In this document: one piece after another, positions 8,567 to 17,480 of the stretch
Layout of the letters: the number at the start of each line of letters is the position of its first letter
How positions within the stretch are numbered: position 1 is the stretch's first letter
Source of the DNA: a virus
Length of the DNA stretch: 64,000 bases
Reading direction: 5' to 3' (one strand)
Virus record (IMG/VR): IMGVR_UViG_3300020186_000021
Span: 1-64,000 of that record
The notes under the pieces: generated by a model
What the model was told of the DNA's origin: nothing
Databases searched by the model: none
What the model saw: the letters and a program-made list of their open reading frames with translations, nothing else
Position numbers and translations under genes: made by a program

Positions 8567-9160
8567 TTATTCTTTGCTGGCGTCAAGAACCCATAAGTCG
8601 TACTGAAGGGTTACAGTGAAACTTTCAATTTCATTTTCGGTTGCCCAATTTGTTTCAATAGCAGAAACTTCAGTTGGAAACAAACCTTGAAATTGGTACT
8701 TTCTAATTGGAGACTGATCATCAGCTTTTCCAAATTGTAATACCTTACCGTCTACCTTATATGTATCTGGAGTTGATGTAGCACCAGAGTTACGTAAGTT
8801 AGTTGTATGTCCGTTGATAGCTCCCATCCATGATTCAAAAGCATTTCTTAAAGCAAAATCTTCATCGTTGATAATAGTCAATGTCCATTCAGGGAATGTT
8901 CTATTACCAGCAACCTTAATTTTTCTACCAAAGTATGATACTTCGATTGGAGCAATAGTTGAAGAGGGTAAAGAAGCAGCATTACATAGAAAACTTAATT
9001 TGTTTTTGAATGTAGTTTTATCTGCCGCTTGTGAACCGCCTTGTGGAAGAATTTGACCTCCGCTTATAGCAAGCGGAAGGTCTAGCTCTACTCTAAAGAG
9101 TGACGGACGTGCTCCACCAAACTCTAATGCTGTCTTGATATCTTGAATTTTAAAAGCCAT
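8567..9160 (-). CDS. 19: Tail tube protein, T4 gp19-like
   Basis: 197 residues against 163 in T4. It polymerises into the inner tail tube through which DNA passes. The family is recognisable from the start MAFKIQDIKTALEFGGARPSLFRV, CNAASLPSSTIAPIEVSYFGR around residue 60, FPEWTLTIINDEDF around 90 and the final beta strands with TVTLQYDLWVLD. It sits between sheath (27 bases upstream) and portal (75 bases downstream), the T4 order. An AATAAATA box on the minus strand at the end of the sheath gene may act as a weak late promoter. ATG 9160 is preceded by GGGAGAAACCAAA. Confidence 0.95.
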   Translation of the reverse strand: MAFKIQDIKTALEFGGARPSLFRVELDLPLAISGGQILPQGGSQAADKTTFKNKLSFLCNAASLPSSTIAPIEVSYFGRKIKVAGNRTFPEWTLTIINDEDFALRNAFESWMGAINGHTTNLRNSGATSTPDTYKVDGKVLQFGKADDQSPIRKYQFQGLFPTEVSAIETNWATENEIESFTVTLQYDLWVLDASKE

Positions 9161-9187
9161 TTTGGTTTCTCCCTAAGTTAATATTTA

Positions 9188-11341
9188 TTAGAATTTACCA
9201 ACAATTTCAGCAAATTCGACACCAGTTCTTACAGCAATAAAGTTCAACTGAATGAAGTTGATCGAACGTGCTGGCTTGATGTAAATATCTCCAATAAACT
9301 CGTTACGGTCAATTACTTCAGGAGTGTTGTTAGATGTATCACATACAACTTTGAAGTCATATATTCCACGTCTACCTTGAACATCTCTCAAGAAAGGCTC
9401 AACAAGGTTTCTAAATTGTGATCTTGTGAATGAATCGTTGAATTCAAACAAAGTAAATTTAGAAGCACGAGCAATTGCTTTTTCAAGAACAATAAACAAT
9501 CTACGAACGTTAATACGATCAAACGCACTTGGTTTAGCAAGAAGAGTTTTATCTCCAAACAATACAGTGCCTTGAGCGTGTTCGTCAATTACAGAATTGA
9601 TTCCAGAAAGATACAAGTCATCTCTTTGCGCTTTGTGTGGGCTATAAGCAAGACGTAATACATTTTTAATATTACCTCTGTTATATCCAGCAGGAGAGTA
9701 CCAAGGATCAGCAATAGTATCTGTTCTAACACATAGACCAGCAATATCACCATTCAAAGGAACCCATCTCTTAACGTCATTGTATTTGTCGTATTGAAGT
9801 TTCCAACCACTGTCCATAAAAGCATACGAGCTTGATGGAAGAGTATCGCGGAATTCAATAGAATCTTCAACTTCGTTATCTACGTTATCAACTACGTCAG
9901 CTTTTTCTGGTGAGATAAAAGCAACACAATCTTTACGCACTTCACAAACGTTATTGATTACAGAAATTGCGATTGCTGAAGATGCTTCACCTAATAGAAC
10001 AAGTGATACATCAACTAGATCAGCATTAGCAAACAAATCGTAACCTTGAATACGTGCGCCCTCTACAGCGCCTCCAGTATTCACATCACGTCCACCTTTC
10101 AAGCGAACTGTGTATGGCTTATTAATAGCAGTGAAAGCAATACCAGCGGCACTACTTCCCCAGTTTAATCCAGCAGGAAGATGATCTGTCCAACGTATTA
10201 GGTTTGACACTTCATTGATTTTATTTACGTAATAAACAGAAGCACCATCTGGACTCTTAGCATCAGCAGCTTTAGAAAGGAAAGCATGTCTTTCAAGAAC
10301 AGCACCTTTAGTACCAGAGATATCTCCATTTGCGTCAATAACTACAACGTGAAGTTCATCAGCAGAACTAGAACGATCAGCAGCATAGTCAGAAGTTCCA
10401 GGAGCAACACCGATAGCATCAGCGAATTCCCATTTAGCAGAAAGTGAAGCACCAAGTAATACAGGAGAGAAAGCGGTATCGGTATCTGCTGAAGTAGCAG
10501 ATACTACAGAAGCGATCTTTCTTTCTTGACCTGAAGCTAAATCTCTAACGATAGAACCAACAGTTAATTTATTTAAGAAGTCAGTTCCAGTACCAGTTAA
10601 AGTAACACCAGAACTAGAAACAGTGCCAGCAAGGTTTTGTTTAAATGCGTTAGCAGTTGCAGGATTAGTGCTACCACTTGGACAAATAGAAACCAAAATA
10701 GCATTACCTAATGCTCCAGGATACTTAGCAGCAAAAGGTCCAACGTTAGCTAAACCGCTAGAATAGTTTTGTGTATAGTCATCGTCATTCTTAATAAGAA
10801 CTCCGATACCAGGAGCAGCAGTTCCAGTACCTTCTTCTGAAGTAGCATTTAAAGCTCCAACAAAGATTTTAATGGTAACAGCAGCAGAACTTAAATCTGG
10901 AGAAAATGCAGCATCAATAGTTAATGCGATATCACTTGCAACAGCAGTTACATTTCTTTCGTCAAGTCCAAAAACAATAGTGTCTCCAGGACGTACACGT
11001 AAAGCACCAAGCAAGAAGCCTGAACCAGTTACAGCAGTTCCAGTAGAACTTACGCCAGTGAAGGCAACAGATTGTGTTGCTGTGCTTGCAGCACGAACAA
11101 TACGAAGTTTATTTCCGTAAGCTAAAAAGTTTGCGGCAGTGAAGAACGAAGTAGCAGTTTCCAAATCGGGTTTACCGAATCGTCTTACTACGTCATTTTC
11201 GTTTCCAACAAGAACGATCTCGTTGAGCGGCCCCCATTTGAACACACCACAGAAACCACCGTCAGTAGTTGATACGGCAGGGACAATAGTAGTAAGATCA
11301 ATTTCACTTACATTTACTCCGGGCGATACTTGAAATCCCAT
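9188..11341 (-). CDS. 18: Contractile tail sheath, T4 gp18-like
   Basis: 717 residues (T4 gp18 is 659). It forms the outer sheath whose contraction drives the tube through the cell envelope. The N-terminus SPGVNVSEIDLTT, the FCGVFKWGPLNE turn and the C-terminal part (NVRRLFIVLEKAI, FEFNDSFTRSQFRNLVEPFL, IYIKPARSINFIQLNFIAV) are typical. Two inserted modules near residues 94-155 and 237-300 share a pattern (VTGTGT-like turn, then V-x-VGS or RPGD, then ATS..D.AFSP) with other proteins of this window and explain the extra length. An exact TATAAATA box lies about 73 bases upstream of ATG 11341, and the start has AAGGAGAAAAAAC. Confidence 0.96.
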   Translation of the reverse strand: MGFQVSPGVNVSEIDLTTIVPAVSTTDGGFCGVFKWGPLNEIVLVGNENDVVRRFGKPDLETATSFFTAANFLAYGNKLRIVRAASTATQSVAFTGVSSTGTAVTGSGFLLGALRVRPGDTIVFGLDERNVTAVASDIALTIDAAFSPDLSSAAVTIKIFVGALNATSEEGTGTAAPGIGVLIKNDDDYTQNYSSGLANVGPFAAKYPGALGNAILVSICPSGSTNPATANAFKQNLAGTVSSSGVTLTGTGTDFLNKLTVGSIVRDLASGQERKIASVVSATSADTDTAFSPVLLGASLSAKWEFADAIGVAPGTSDYAADRSSSADELHVVVIDANGDISGTKGAVLERHAFLSKAADAKSPDGASVYYVNKINEVSNLIRWTDHLPAGLNWGSSAAGIAFTAINKPYTVRLKGGRDVNTGGAVEGARIQGYDLFANADLVDVSLVLLGEASSAIAISVINNVCEVRKDCVAFISPEKADVVDNVDNEVEDSIEFRDTLPSSSYAFMDSGWKLQYDKYNDVKRWVPLNGDIAGLCVRTDTIADPWYSPAGYNRGNIKNVLRLAYSPHKAQRDDLYLSGINSVIDEHAQGTVLFGDKTLLAKPSAFDRINVRRLFIVLEKAIARASKFTLFEFNDSFTRSQFRNLVEPFLRDVQGRRGIYDFKVVCDTSNNTPEVIDRNEFIGDIYIKPARSINFIQLNFIAVRTGVEFAEIVGKF

Positions 11342-11413
11342 GTTTTTTCTCCTTAAAGTTTTAAGTGCTCCACCTCAAATCTGAGCAGGCCTTTGTATAG
11401 CTTTAGCACTAGA

Positions 11414-11421
11414 TATTTATA
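11414..11421 (-). promoter_or_regulatory. T4-type late promoter box (TATAAATA) for the sheath gene
   Basis: The minus strand reads TATAAATA at this place, identical to the T4 late promoter -10 element. It lies in the 109-base gap between terminase and sheath, pointing into gene 18. There is no -35 hexamer, as expected for late transcription that depends on a sliding-clamp-coupled sigma factor; no such factor gene is in the window. Confidence 0.7.
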
Positions 11422-11450
11422 ATTTTACTGTCTTTATAATATTCCAAATA

Positions 11451-13178
11451 TTACCAGTCTTCAAAACTCTCATCTTGATCGTCTTTTCCGGTATAGTCAA
11501 ACTCATTCCATGATCTTTTGCTCTCTTCCCACTCATTAACAACTTCCCAATTAGTTCCGTCATTATCTTTGAAAGTCTCAACAGCTTTAACATGGTCTTC
11601 ACTTGAAGCGATAATTCCAAAGGGAAGCATCTCTTCTCTCATACTCTCTTCTTTCTGGTCAGCCATCTTCTTTCGTATATCCACGTCTGTCAATTCCTTG
11701 AAGACGGGCTGAGTAGCTAACCAACCAAAAAGAACTAAACACATAACCAAGTCATCATTATGACCTGCCCCTGCGGCAAAGCTTTTTCCAGTTGCTACGA
11801 AAGCGGCTAACTCTTTAATAGTATCTTTGTCGTGGATTAATAGTTGATCATTTTCAATTATACTTTTAAGGTTTGAACACCCTAAAGATTTAATTGGGGC
11901 CGTGGTCTTTACTCCTAACTTAGCGTTTTTCTTAAACCCTGCCGAGATTCTTTGACCTCCTCTCCCCATATTAGTAGTAGAAAAGATGTTTTCGTATTCT
12001 AGATCTGAGTGTAAAGTTTCTGCTACTTGACTTCCGATATTATTTGTTTCAATCAATACATGCGATGTGTTATATTTAGTGGCCACGTTATATATGATAT
12101 TGGGTAGCATCATTGGAGATACTTTGTTATTTCTGTATTTTGCTACCACCCTATAAGGAGCTTCGGTAACATCAATCACAGTCATAGCAGAATAATCTAA
12201 ATTTTGTCCTTCTGCGGTATCCACAATGGTCATATAGATATGTTTTTCTTGTGGGAATTCGTAAATGTCTATATCATTAATTTTATGAAGAGGTTCTCTT
12301 TTTCTAGTTCCCAGTGACATCATTTTAGATGGAACAATAAGCGTATTCACAGAACCTAAGAATTCGCAATTAAATTCTTGATTAAATTTTTCTTGTCCTA
12401 ATTGTTTAATTTGGTCTTCAGCCCACTTAGCATCACGTCCAGGAACAACCGACCAATGAGCTTCAATAGGTTTATAAAGATTTTCTTTTGCTAGAGCAGC
12501 TTCCCAATAATCATAAAATAAATTCATACCATTCGGTGTTGATACCATGAATAGTTTTGTTGTAGTACCTGAAGAAATAGTAGGATATACAGAAGTAATA
12601 AACTCGTTAGCAATATTTTGTGGTACGAAAGCAAACTCGTCCAAGAAAATAATATTATATGTGTTACCACGAATAGAACTTTTAGCAGTAGAAGCAGCAA
12701 CAACTTTTGAACCATTTTCTAATTCAATAGAACCTCTGTTCCACGATACGATACCTTGTTGCATCCATAGTGGTATATGTTCAAAAGCTAATTGAAGTTT
12801 AGCTAAAATATCTCTAGCAATCTGAGCCTTGTTAGCAAGCACAGCAATATTTTGCATCGGACCAAATAATACAGTCCACATGATGTAAGCAATTGTTACA
12901 GTAGATTTTCCTACCTGCCTTGGTAGTTTTGCAATAACAAAACGTTCATCAATATATGCTTGAAGTAATGTTTTTTGAAAGTCATATAGATCAAAAGACA
13001 CAAGTCCTCTATCCACGTGAACGATCTTCATGTAAGTCTGAATGAAATATAATGGATCATTGGTGCATTTAATACGCTCCGCAATTTGATCGGTAGTATA
13101 AGCCATTTGAACGCCAGCGCACTTAAGGTTAGGATTACGTTTGTAGTGCCGCATAGTCTGTGGATTATATCTAGGCAT
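11451..13178 (-). CDS. 17: Terminase large subunit, T4 gp17-like
   Basis: 575 residues. This ATP-driven DNA-packaging motor also cuts concatemers. Walker A is LPRQVGKST (85-93), Walker B IIFLDE (176-181), and coupling motif STPNG lies near 213. The RNase-H-like nuclease carboxylates appear as TIVD at 320, IETNN at 377 and GHNDD at 473-476. The gene overlaps the gp16 gene by 8 bases, so the two subunits are translationally coupled. There is no intein here, although large terminases are a common intein site. The C-terminal 40 residues are acidic (DDQDESFEDW end). Confidence 0.97.
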   Translation of the reverse strand: MPRYNPQTMRHYKRNPNLKCAGVQMAYTTDQIAERIKCTNDPLYFIQTYMKIVHVDRGLVSFDLYDFQKTLLQAYIDERFVIAKLPRQVGKSTVTIAYIMWTVLFGPMQNIAVLANKAQIARDILAKLQLAFEHIPLWMQQGIVSWNRGSIELENGSKVVAASTAKSSIRGNTYNIIFLDEFAFVPQNIANEFITSVYPTISSGTTTKLFMVSTPNGMNLFYDYWEAALAKENLYKPIEAHWSVVPGRDAKWAEDQIKQLGQEKFNQEFNCEFLGSVNTLIVPSKMMSLGTRKREPLHKINDIDIYEFPQEKHIYMTIVDTAEGQNLDYSAMTVIDVTEAPYRVVAKYRNNKVSPMMLPNIIYNVATKYNTSHVLIETNNIGSQVAETLHSDLEYENIFSTTNMGRGGQRISAGFKKNAKLGVKTTAPIKSLGCSNLKSIIENDQLLIHDKDTIKELAAFVATGKSFAAGAGHNDDLVMCLVLFGWLATQPVFKELTDVDIRKKMADQKEESMREEMLPFGIIASSEDHVKAVETFKDNDGTNWEVVNEWEESKRSWNEFDYTGKDDQDESFEDW

Positions 13179-13725
13179 CTTTCTTGACTAACCCCATTTT
13201 CTTTATGATCTCATCCAGTTGAGTAGTCGTACCAACAAATAAATTATTGTTGACAACTTCAGGACCAGTGTCAGAAATTTGTTTTGCTTTCTCATTTTCG
13301 ATCTTAACCTTATCTTTGTGCATGGTCATCAAGTCTTTCTGAGCATCAGCAATTGTTTTAACTAACAAACTTAAAACTTCAAAAGCTCTAGGATGTTGGC
13401 TTGCGTTAGCAATCTGAGATAGATTGTTTAGTGCTTCAACAGATCGTTCAGTAATTGTGTATAGATTATCTCTCACATACTTATAGTCTGTTTCAACCTC
13501 TTCAGTATGTGTATCTTTCTTTGGTGCTAATACCGGCACAGCTTCTTCAAATATTACCGGCACTAATGGTGAGCCGTCTTTAGCTGCCGTAGGAAGTTTA
13601 GTCTCTTCTGTTTTCTCAGAAGAAATAACAGGTAAAGTATTTCCAGTAATAGCACGAAGATCGTCTTCAGTTGCTACAAACTGATTAAATTCCTGATCAT
13701 TATCTTTTATAATATCGTCACTCAT
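13171..13725 (-). CDS. 16: Terminase small subunit, T4 gp16-like
   Basis: 184 residues. The small terminase recognises DNA and regulates gp17. The N-terminal 60 residues are acidic and probably disordered, the middle (YKYVRDNLYTITERSVEAL, PRAFEVLSLLVKTIADAQKDLM) is a helical coiled-coil as in gp16, and the end NNLFVGTTTQLDEIIKKMG matches the C-terminal signature of this family. It sits directly upstream of gp17 with an 8-base overlap and 8 bases after gp15. Confidence 0.9.
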   Translation of the reverse strand: MSDDIIKDNDQEFNQFVATEDDLRAITGNTLPVISSEKTEETKLPTAAKDGSPLVPVIFEEAVPVLAPKKDTHTEEVETDYKYVRDNLYTITERSVEALNNLSQIANASQHPRAFEVLSLLVKTIADAQKDLMTMHKDKVKIENEKAKQISDTGPEVVNNNLFVGTTTQLDEIIKKMGLVKKDA

Positions 13726-13733
13726 ATATCACC

Positions 13734-14627
13734 TTAAATAATTTTTGGTTTCCCAAATTGCTCGCCAGTATGTAAAATTTCAGTTTTTATTTTTAATACA
13801 ATGTCTTCATCTAATCCAGTCTCAGGATTAAACTTCTTATTGTCTGTATATTCAGTATAGCTTTCACTGAATCCAAAATCATCTTCAAAAGTTTCTCCAG
13901 GAAGAGCTTCAATTAAATGCCGTGCCGATCTAGGTGTTGCGTTTCTTGCTATTTGATCTTGAACAGAATTTCCAATAGGCCCAACAAGAATATCTGTTTG
14001 TATTTTTGTAATAACATCTTCTGGTTTTACTGGCCCATAGAATAAAGTCTTAACTTCAAAATTTAGAGTCCAAATAATATCTCTTCTTGTTAGCCAATCT
14101 TCTTCATAGTTATCAGCCATAGAAACAGCTTGGAGAGTGATTGGAACGTCATCAATAAGATTTACTTCTGGTATAGCTTTAATAGTTACAGTATAGTCAG
14201 GAGTGAACCAAGGAAGTATTTGTTCTATGATCTGGTTAGCATCATCTATGTACTTAGCAAGCACGTAAAGCTCTAGGCCGAGCTTGTACGACACTGGATT
14301 GTACTGTCTGTTCACATGTGAACCATCGCCTGCAATAGCCTTTTTATTTCTATGCATTGTGTTTAGTTTTCTTGCTCCATCATAATTGAATGAAACAATT
14401 TGAAAAGCTAAACGTGGAAGTTCTATTGTATAACCTTGATTGAAATCTGGCTCTTTAGATGTTCTTGATAAGTATCTTTCTTTTGGACCGTAAGCCAAAG
14501 GGACTTTAATACGCTTGATCTCTTTACCTTGTGCGTCTCTTCTTACAATAGAGATATCATTGAACAGTGAACCAAACACTGAAACAACTTTTCTCATTGT
14601 TCTATGGTAGAATATATTGCCAAACAT
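13734..14627 (-). CDS. 15: Tail sheath stabiliser/completion protein, T4 gp15-like
   Basis: 297 residues (T4 gp15 has 272). It caps the top of the tail and contacts the neck. Family signs are the start MFGNIFYHRTMRKVVSVFGSLF with NDISI, LPRLAFQIVSFNYDGARK in the middle, and the run of beta strands VTIKAIPEVNLIDDVPI and RRDIIWTLNFEVKT. The gene overlaps gp14 by one base and precedes gp16 by eight, the T4 order 13-14-15-16-17. Nothing unusual is seen. Confidence 0.92.
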   Translation of the reverse strand: MFGNIFYHRTMRKVVSVFGSLFNDISIVRRDAQGKEIKRIKVPLAYGPKERYLSRTSKEPDFNQGYTIELPRLAFQIVSFNYDGARKLNTMHRNKKAIAGDGSHVNRQYNPVSYKLGLELYVLAKYIDDANQIIEQILPWFTPDYTVTIKAIPEVNLIDDVPITLQAVSMADNYEEDWLTRRDIIWTLNFEVKTLFYGPVKPEDVITKIQTDILVGPIGNSVQDQIARNATPRSARHLIEALPGETFEDDFGFSESYTEYTDNKKFNPETGLDEDIVLKIKTEILHTGEQFGKPKII

Positions 14628-15484
14628 TAGAAGTCATCCTCAGAAAATGGATTGTTCTCAGTGAAATCTATAATAGAATCACTCTCTGTCTGAATAGGAA
14701 CATTCTCTGCTAATGGATCACTAATAGCTTGAGTATTAAGAGATGTTAGAGAATATGAAGCGGCACTTTTAACACCTTTAACTGGGCCGTTAGTAGGATC
14801 AAACACACCAAAAATATCTTTAACTTGAAGTTGTCCAGCAGGAAAGATTGCTTGAATAACAGTAGCTTTTGCATCTGCTTCTAATAGATCTAAACCTTGA
14901 TAAACAATTTCGCCTTGTTGAAAAGTACCAACACCAACTCCAAGTTTTAAGAATATACTTGATGCCGCTATATCAGCAATTTCATCAATTGCATCAACTC
15001 CAGTTTTAACTTCTTCATGTGAGAAAGCATACTGTTCACATTTTAATTCGTAAACATATCTTTCGCCAAGATTATAAAATACACTTTCATGTTCTACATA
15101 TCTAATTTCTAATAGTGCATTGTTTAGAGGAAAGTAAATTAAATCACCTTCTCTTGGTCTTTCTAATTCTGTTCCTACTACATCGTTAAATCTTGTGCGT
15201 GAAATAGTTAAAGTGATCTGATCTTTGATATCAATCCCGAACTTGTTCATTAAAGTTCCTTGACCTTCAAAGCCATCTACGTTTTTAATGTACACTTCTA
15301 TATCATATACGTCATCAAATTTAGAGAGAACATCTTCACCTAATACTAGATCTATTTTTTGGTTTGATCTTGGAAGGTACACACAATCTATGCCATGTAT
15401 TTGTATGGCCTCACGATTGAGATCGTCAACCAGATTTTGTTCTGATCGCGGATTAAATAGATTGAAGTAACGATTGGTTCCCAC
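14627..15484 (-). CDS. 14: Neck protein, T4 gp14-like
   Basis: 285 residues (T4 gp14 is 256). It forms part of the neck that closes the filled head and binds the tail. The N-terminus (NRYFNLFNPRSEQNLVDDL, then IQIHGIDCVYLPR) and the middle LTISRTRFND with REGDLIYFPLNNALLEIRYV are typical. The start is GTG at 15484; the sequence AAGGTGG just upstream fits a ribosome-binding site and no ATG is available nearby. A CATAAATA box about 30 bases upstream is one base away from the late promoter consensus. Confidence 0.92.
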   Translation of the reverse strand: MGTNRYFNLFNPRSEQNLVDDLNREAIQIHGIDCVYLPRSNQKIDLVLGEDVLSKFDDVYDIEVYIKNVDGFEGQGTLMNKFGIDIKDQITLTISRTRFNDVVGTELERPREGDLIYFPLNNALLEIRYVEHESVFYNLGERYVYELKCEQYAFSHEEVKTGVDAIDEIADIAASSIFLKLGVGVGTFQQGEIVYQGLDLLEADAKATVIQAIFPAGQLQVKDIFGVFDPTNGPVKGVKSAASYSLTSLNTQAISDPLAENVPIQTESDSIIDFTENNPFSEDDF

Positions 15485-15525
15485 GGTTCCACCTTAAATT
15501 GTTGCTATAGGGTATTTATGCCCTA

Positions 15526-16488
15526 TTATCCAACCATAAAATCAGGTGGCAACTCAAACTCTTTACGAATACGCTCTCTGAGTTTTTCTAAATCTCTTTG
15601 TGCTTCATCGTAGATTACTTGTCCGTTGAGAGTTATCCCGCCTGGAAGTTGAATACCCGAAAACTTTTTGAGGTTATTTCCCCACTGTTCTTTGATTAAG
15701 TTGTAGCAATACTCTCTAACAATTTCATCTCCGTAGACTTCTTTATATTGTTCTGGATCTAATGCTACCCATGCTTCTATAATTACAAATTGGTCTACCA
15801 TGTAATCATTGATATCAATATAAAGCGTATCTGTTTTTCTATTAAAACGTAAACCCTTTTTACCTCTGAATAGAAATTCCCAAGTAGCAATATATGTTTT
15901 GTAAATATCGTAGGTAATTAAATCAGTAGAAGCCATGCTGAACATATTGTTCAATGCCCATTGATATTGAAAGTCAAATATACCACCCATATTTCCACCA
16001 AGCGAAGAACTCTGTGGAGGTAATATATCGGTAACACTGATTACTCTATCACCAACTGGAATAGATTTTGTATCTATATCTCCAATAACGATTGCATTGG
16101 GAGTATTAGAAATAACGAATGTGCCGGCGGTAGTTTGATTGGTGACTGTTTCTCCTGGCGTAAAGCTTCCAGCCGCAGTAATAAAGCGCACATTAAGGCC
16201 AACAACATCATAAAAATACGCTGTAGCATTGCTTGTGTTTCCCTTCAATACTTGTCTTTTTTCAAAAACTCCAACAGGAGCTCCAGTGATTACAAAACTT
16301 GATGCGGTGATTTGATGTTTAAGATAACAACGCTCTACACCATCAAAATGATAGTCACGAAAATACGCTAGACCTTCATCTATGCGGTCTTCAATTTGAT
16401 CTTCATCCAAATTTAATTCAATAACAGGAGCACCCAACTTTCTCAGGCACCACTCTATTAAATCAACTCTGGTAGCTGGAAGTGGCAT
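15526..16488 (-). CDS. 13: Neck protein, T4 gp13-like
   Basis: 320 residues (T4 gp13 is 309). It is the head-completion and neck component that contacts the portal. LIEWCLRKLGAPVIELNLDEDQ at the start, EDRIDEGLAYFRDYHFDGVE and the C-terminal YKEVYGDEIVREYCYNLIKEQWG with LPGGITLNG are typical. Residues about 65-130 hold a Gly/Thr-rich beta stretch (GNTSNATAYFYDV, GETVTNQTTAG) that looks like a small inserted module of the kind common in phage structural proteins. ATG 16488 follows the holin gene closely. Confidence 0.92.
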   Translation of the reverse strand: MPLPATRVDLIEWCLRKLGAPVIELNLDEDQIEDRIDEGLAYFRDYHFDGVERCYLKHQITASSFVITGAPVGVFEKRQVLKGNTSNATAYFYDVVGLNVRFITAAGSFTPGETVTNQTTAGTFVISNTPNAIVIGDIDTKSIPVGDRVISVTDILPPQSSSLGGNMGGIFDFQYQWALNNMFSMASTDLITYDIYKTYIATWEFLFRGKKGLRFNRKTDTLYIDINDYMVDQFVIIEAWVALDPEQYKEVYGDEIVREYCYNLIKEQWGNNLKKFSGIQLPGGITLNGQVIYDEAQRDLEKLRERIRKEFELPPDFMVG

Positions 16489-16490
16489 GG

Positions 16491-16994
16491 TTATTTTCTC
16501 TTTGGTTTATCTTTAATTCTTTTTGGTGTTGATGCGCCGTTGCCGTTGGATCTAAATCTTTCATTTGATAATGCTCTCATAATAGCACCCAATGCACTCA
16601 TCTTTCCTTTAGTCATCTTATCAAGATTCTCAAGAATAGATTTTAATTCTGTTAATGCAATATAGCTAGTAACCATTGAGGTTAGAGGAACAACATCAGC
16701 CCCAAATAACAAATACTCATTAATTATTCTACAGACAACTATAGTAACAAAATACACAAGAAGTTTGGATATAGTTCTTGATAGCTTTGAGCTTGTAATC
16801 TTTTCTTTCTTTTTGAAAGCAGCTATGACACCAGTGATAAGATCGCAAGCAACAAGAAAAACTACTCCAAAGATGATGCTTGATATAGGAGCAAGAAAAG
16901 CAGTGATTAATAGTAATACTTTAGTTAAGAAGATTTTGAGATCTACTAACTCAAATACATCAGAAACAATATTGAAATAAGATTTTATTGACAT
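16491..16994 (-). CDS. Holin, Phage_holin_4 type
   Basis: 167 residues with hydrophobic segments around residues 22-55 (IFLTKVLLLITAFLAPISSI, then FGVVFLVACDLITGVIAAF) and 70-95 (LLVYFVTIVVCRIINEYLLF). The pattern DLITGV followed by a Lys-rich loop and KLSRTISKLLVY is the hallmark of the toxin-secretion/phage-lysis holin family. The C-terminal tail is strongly basic. Holins open the inner membrane for lysis. Its place between the neck and fibre genes differs from T4, whose holin gene t follows the fibres. No endolysin is recognised in this window. It overlaps the next gene upstream by one base. Confidence 0.85.
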   Translation of the reverse strand: MSIKSYFNIVSDVFELVDLKIFLTKVLLLITAFLAPISSIIFGVVFLVACDLITGVIAAFKKKEKITSSKLSRTISKLLVYFVTIVVCRIINEYLLFGADVVPLTSMVTSYIALTELKSILENLDKMTKGKMSALGAIMRALSNERFRSNGNGASTPKRIKDKPKRK

Positions 16995-17224
16995 TAAAAG
17001 AACCCCACTAGAAATGTGGCAGTTGTTCCAGTGGCGTATATTTTTCTAATGACTAGATTCTCTAGGTATGTACCAGCAGGAACTGATTTAAGTTGAGTAC
17101 CACCTGGCACATCTTTGACTAGTTCAAGTGTGATGTCACCAGCGCCCCCAACATACAGTGAAGTAATGGGTCTTGCTAGATCTGCACCGTTATTCGGTGT
17201 AATAGCTACGCTCTGTCTTGCCAT
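16994..17224 (-). CDS. Small spike-base-like virion protein (76 aa)
   Basis: 76 residues with the pattern ITPNNGADLARPITSLYVGG, then VPAGTYLENLVIRKIYATGT. This resembles the small spike-base proteins known from gene transfer agents and many phages (RCAP_Rcc01079-like), which sit on the virion surface. All beta with no membrane segment. Stop and the holin ATG overlap by one base. An AATAAATA box about 30 bases upstream of ATG 17224 may be a late promoter variant, and GGAGACTAATC gives a good ribosome-binding site. Confidence 0.7.
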   Translation of the reverse strand: MARQSVAITPNNGADLARPITSLYVGGAGDITLELVKDVPGGTQLKSVPAGTYLENLVIRKIYATGTTATFLVGFF

Positions 17225-17275
17225 GATTAGTCTCCTAAGTAATGATCTTACATTATTTATTAAAACTTGTAGCCA

Positions 17276-17479
17276 CTATGGATATAGTAAATCTGCTAAG
17301 TCTTTTATTGTTTTGTTTAATTCCAAAGGGTCTGCATTACTAGTCTGGGCAGACACCGATTCATTTGTGGAATTATCTGTAATAGTTATGTCATAATAAG
17401 ATGGTCTGTTCTCACTATCAAAAACCATTCTATATGATGCGGTATACGGTAGTGGCCATGTATTAGGTGCTAGTGGCAT
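17276..17479 (-). CDS. Unknown small protein in the fibre cluster (67 aa)
   Basis: 67 residues starting MPLAPNTWPLPYTASYRMVF, with SENRPSYYDITITDN and a short acidic helix at the end (LNKTIKDLADLLYP). The ATG is next to the stop of the S74 fibre gene, so it is coupled to it. No family recognised; a fibre accessory or small virion protein is possible from position alone. Confidence 0.65.
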   Translation of the reverse strand: MPLAPNTWPLPYTASYRMVFDSENRPSYYDITITDNSTNESVSAQTSNADPLELNKTIKDLADLLYP

Positions 17480-17480
17480 A

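Noticed and set aside
11451-13178. Intein in the large terminase
   Set aside because: Walker and nuclease motifs are spaced normally and there is no HINT-like insert.
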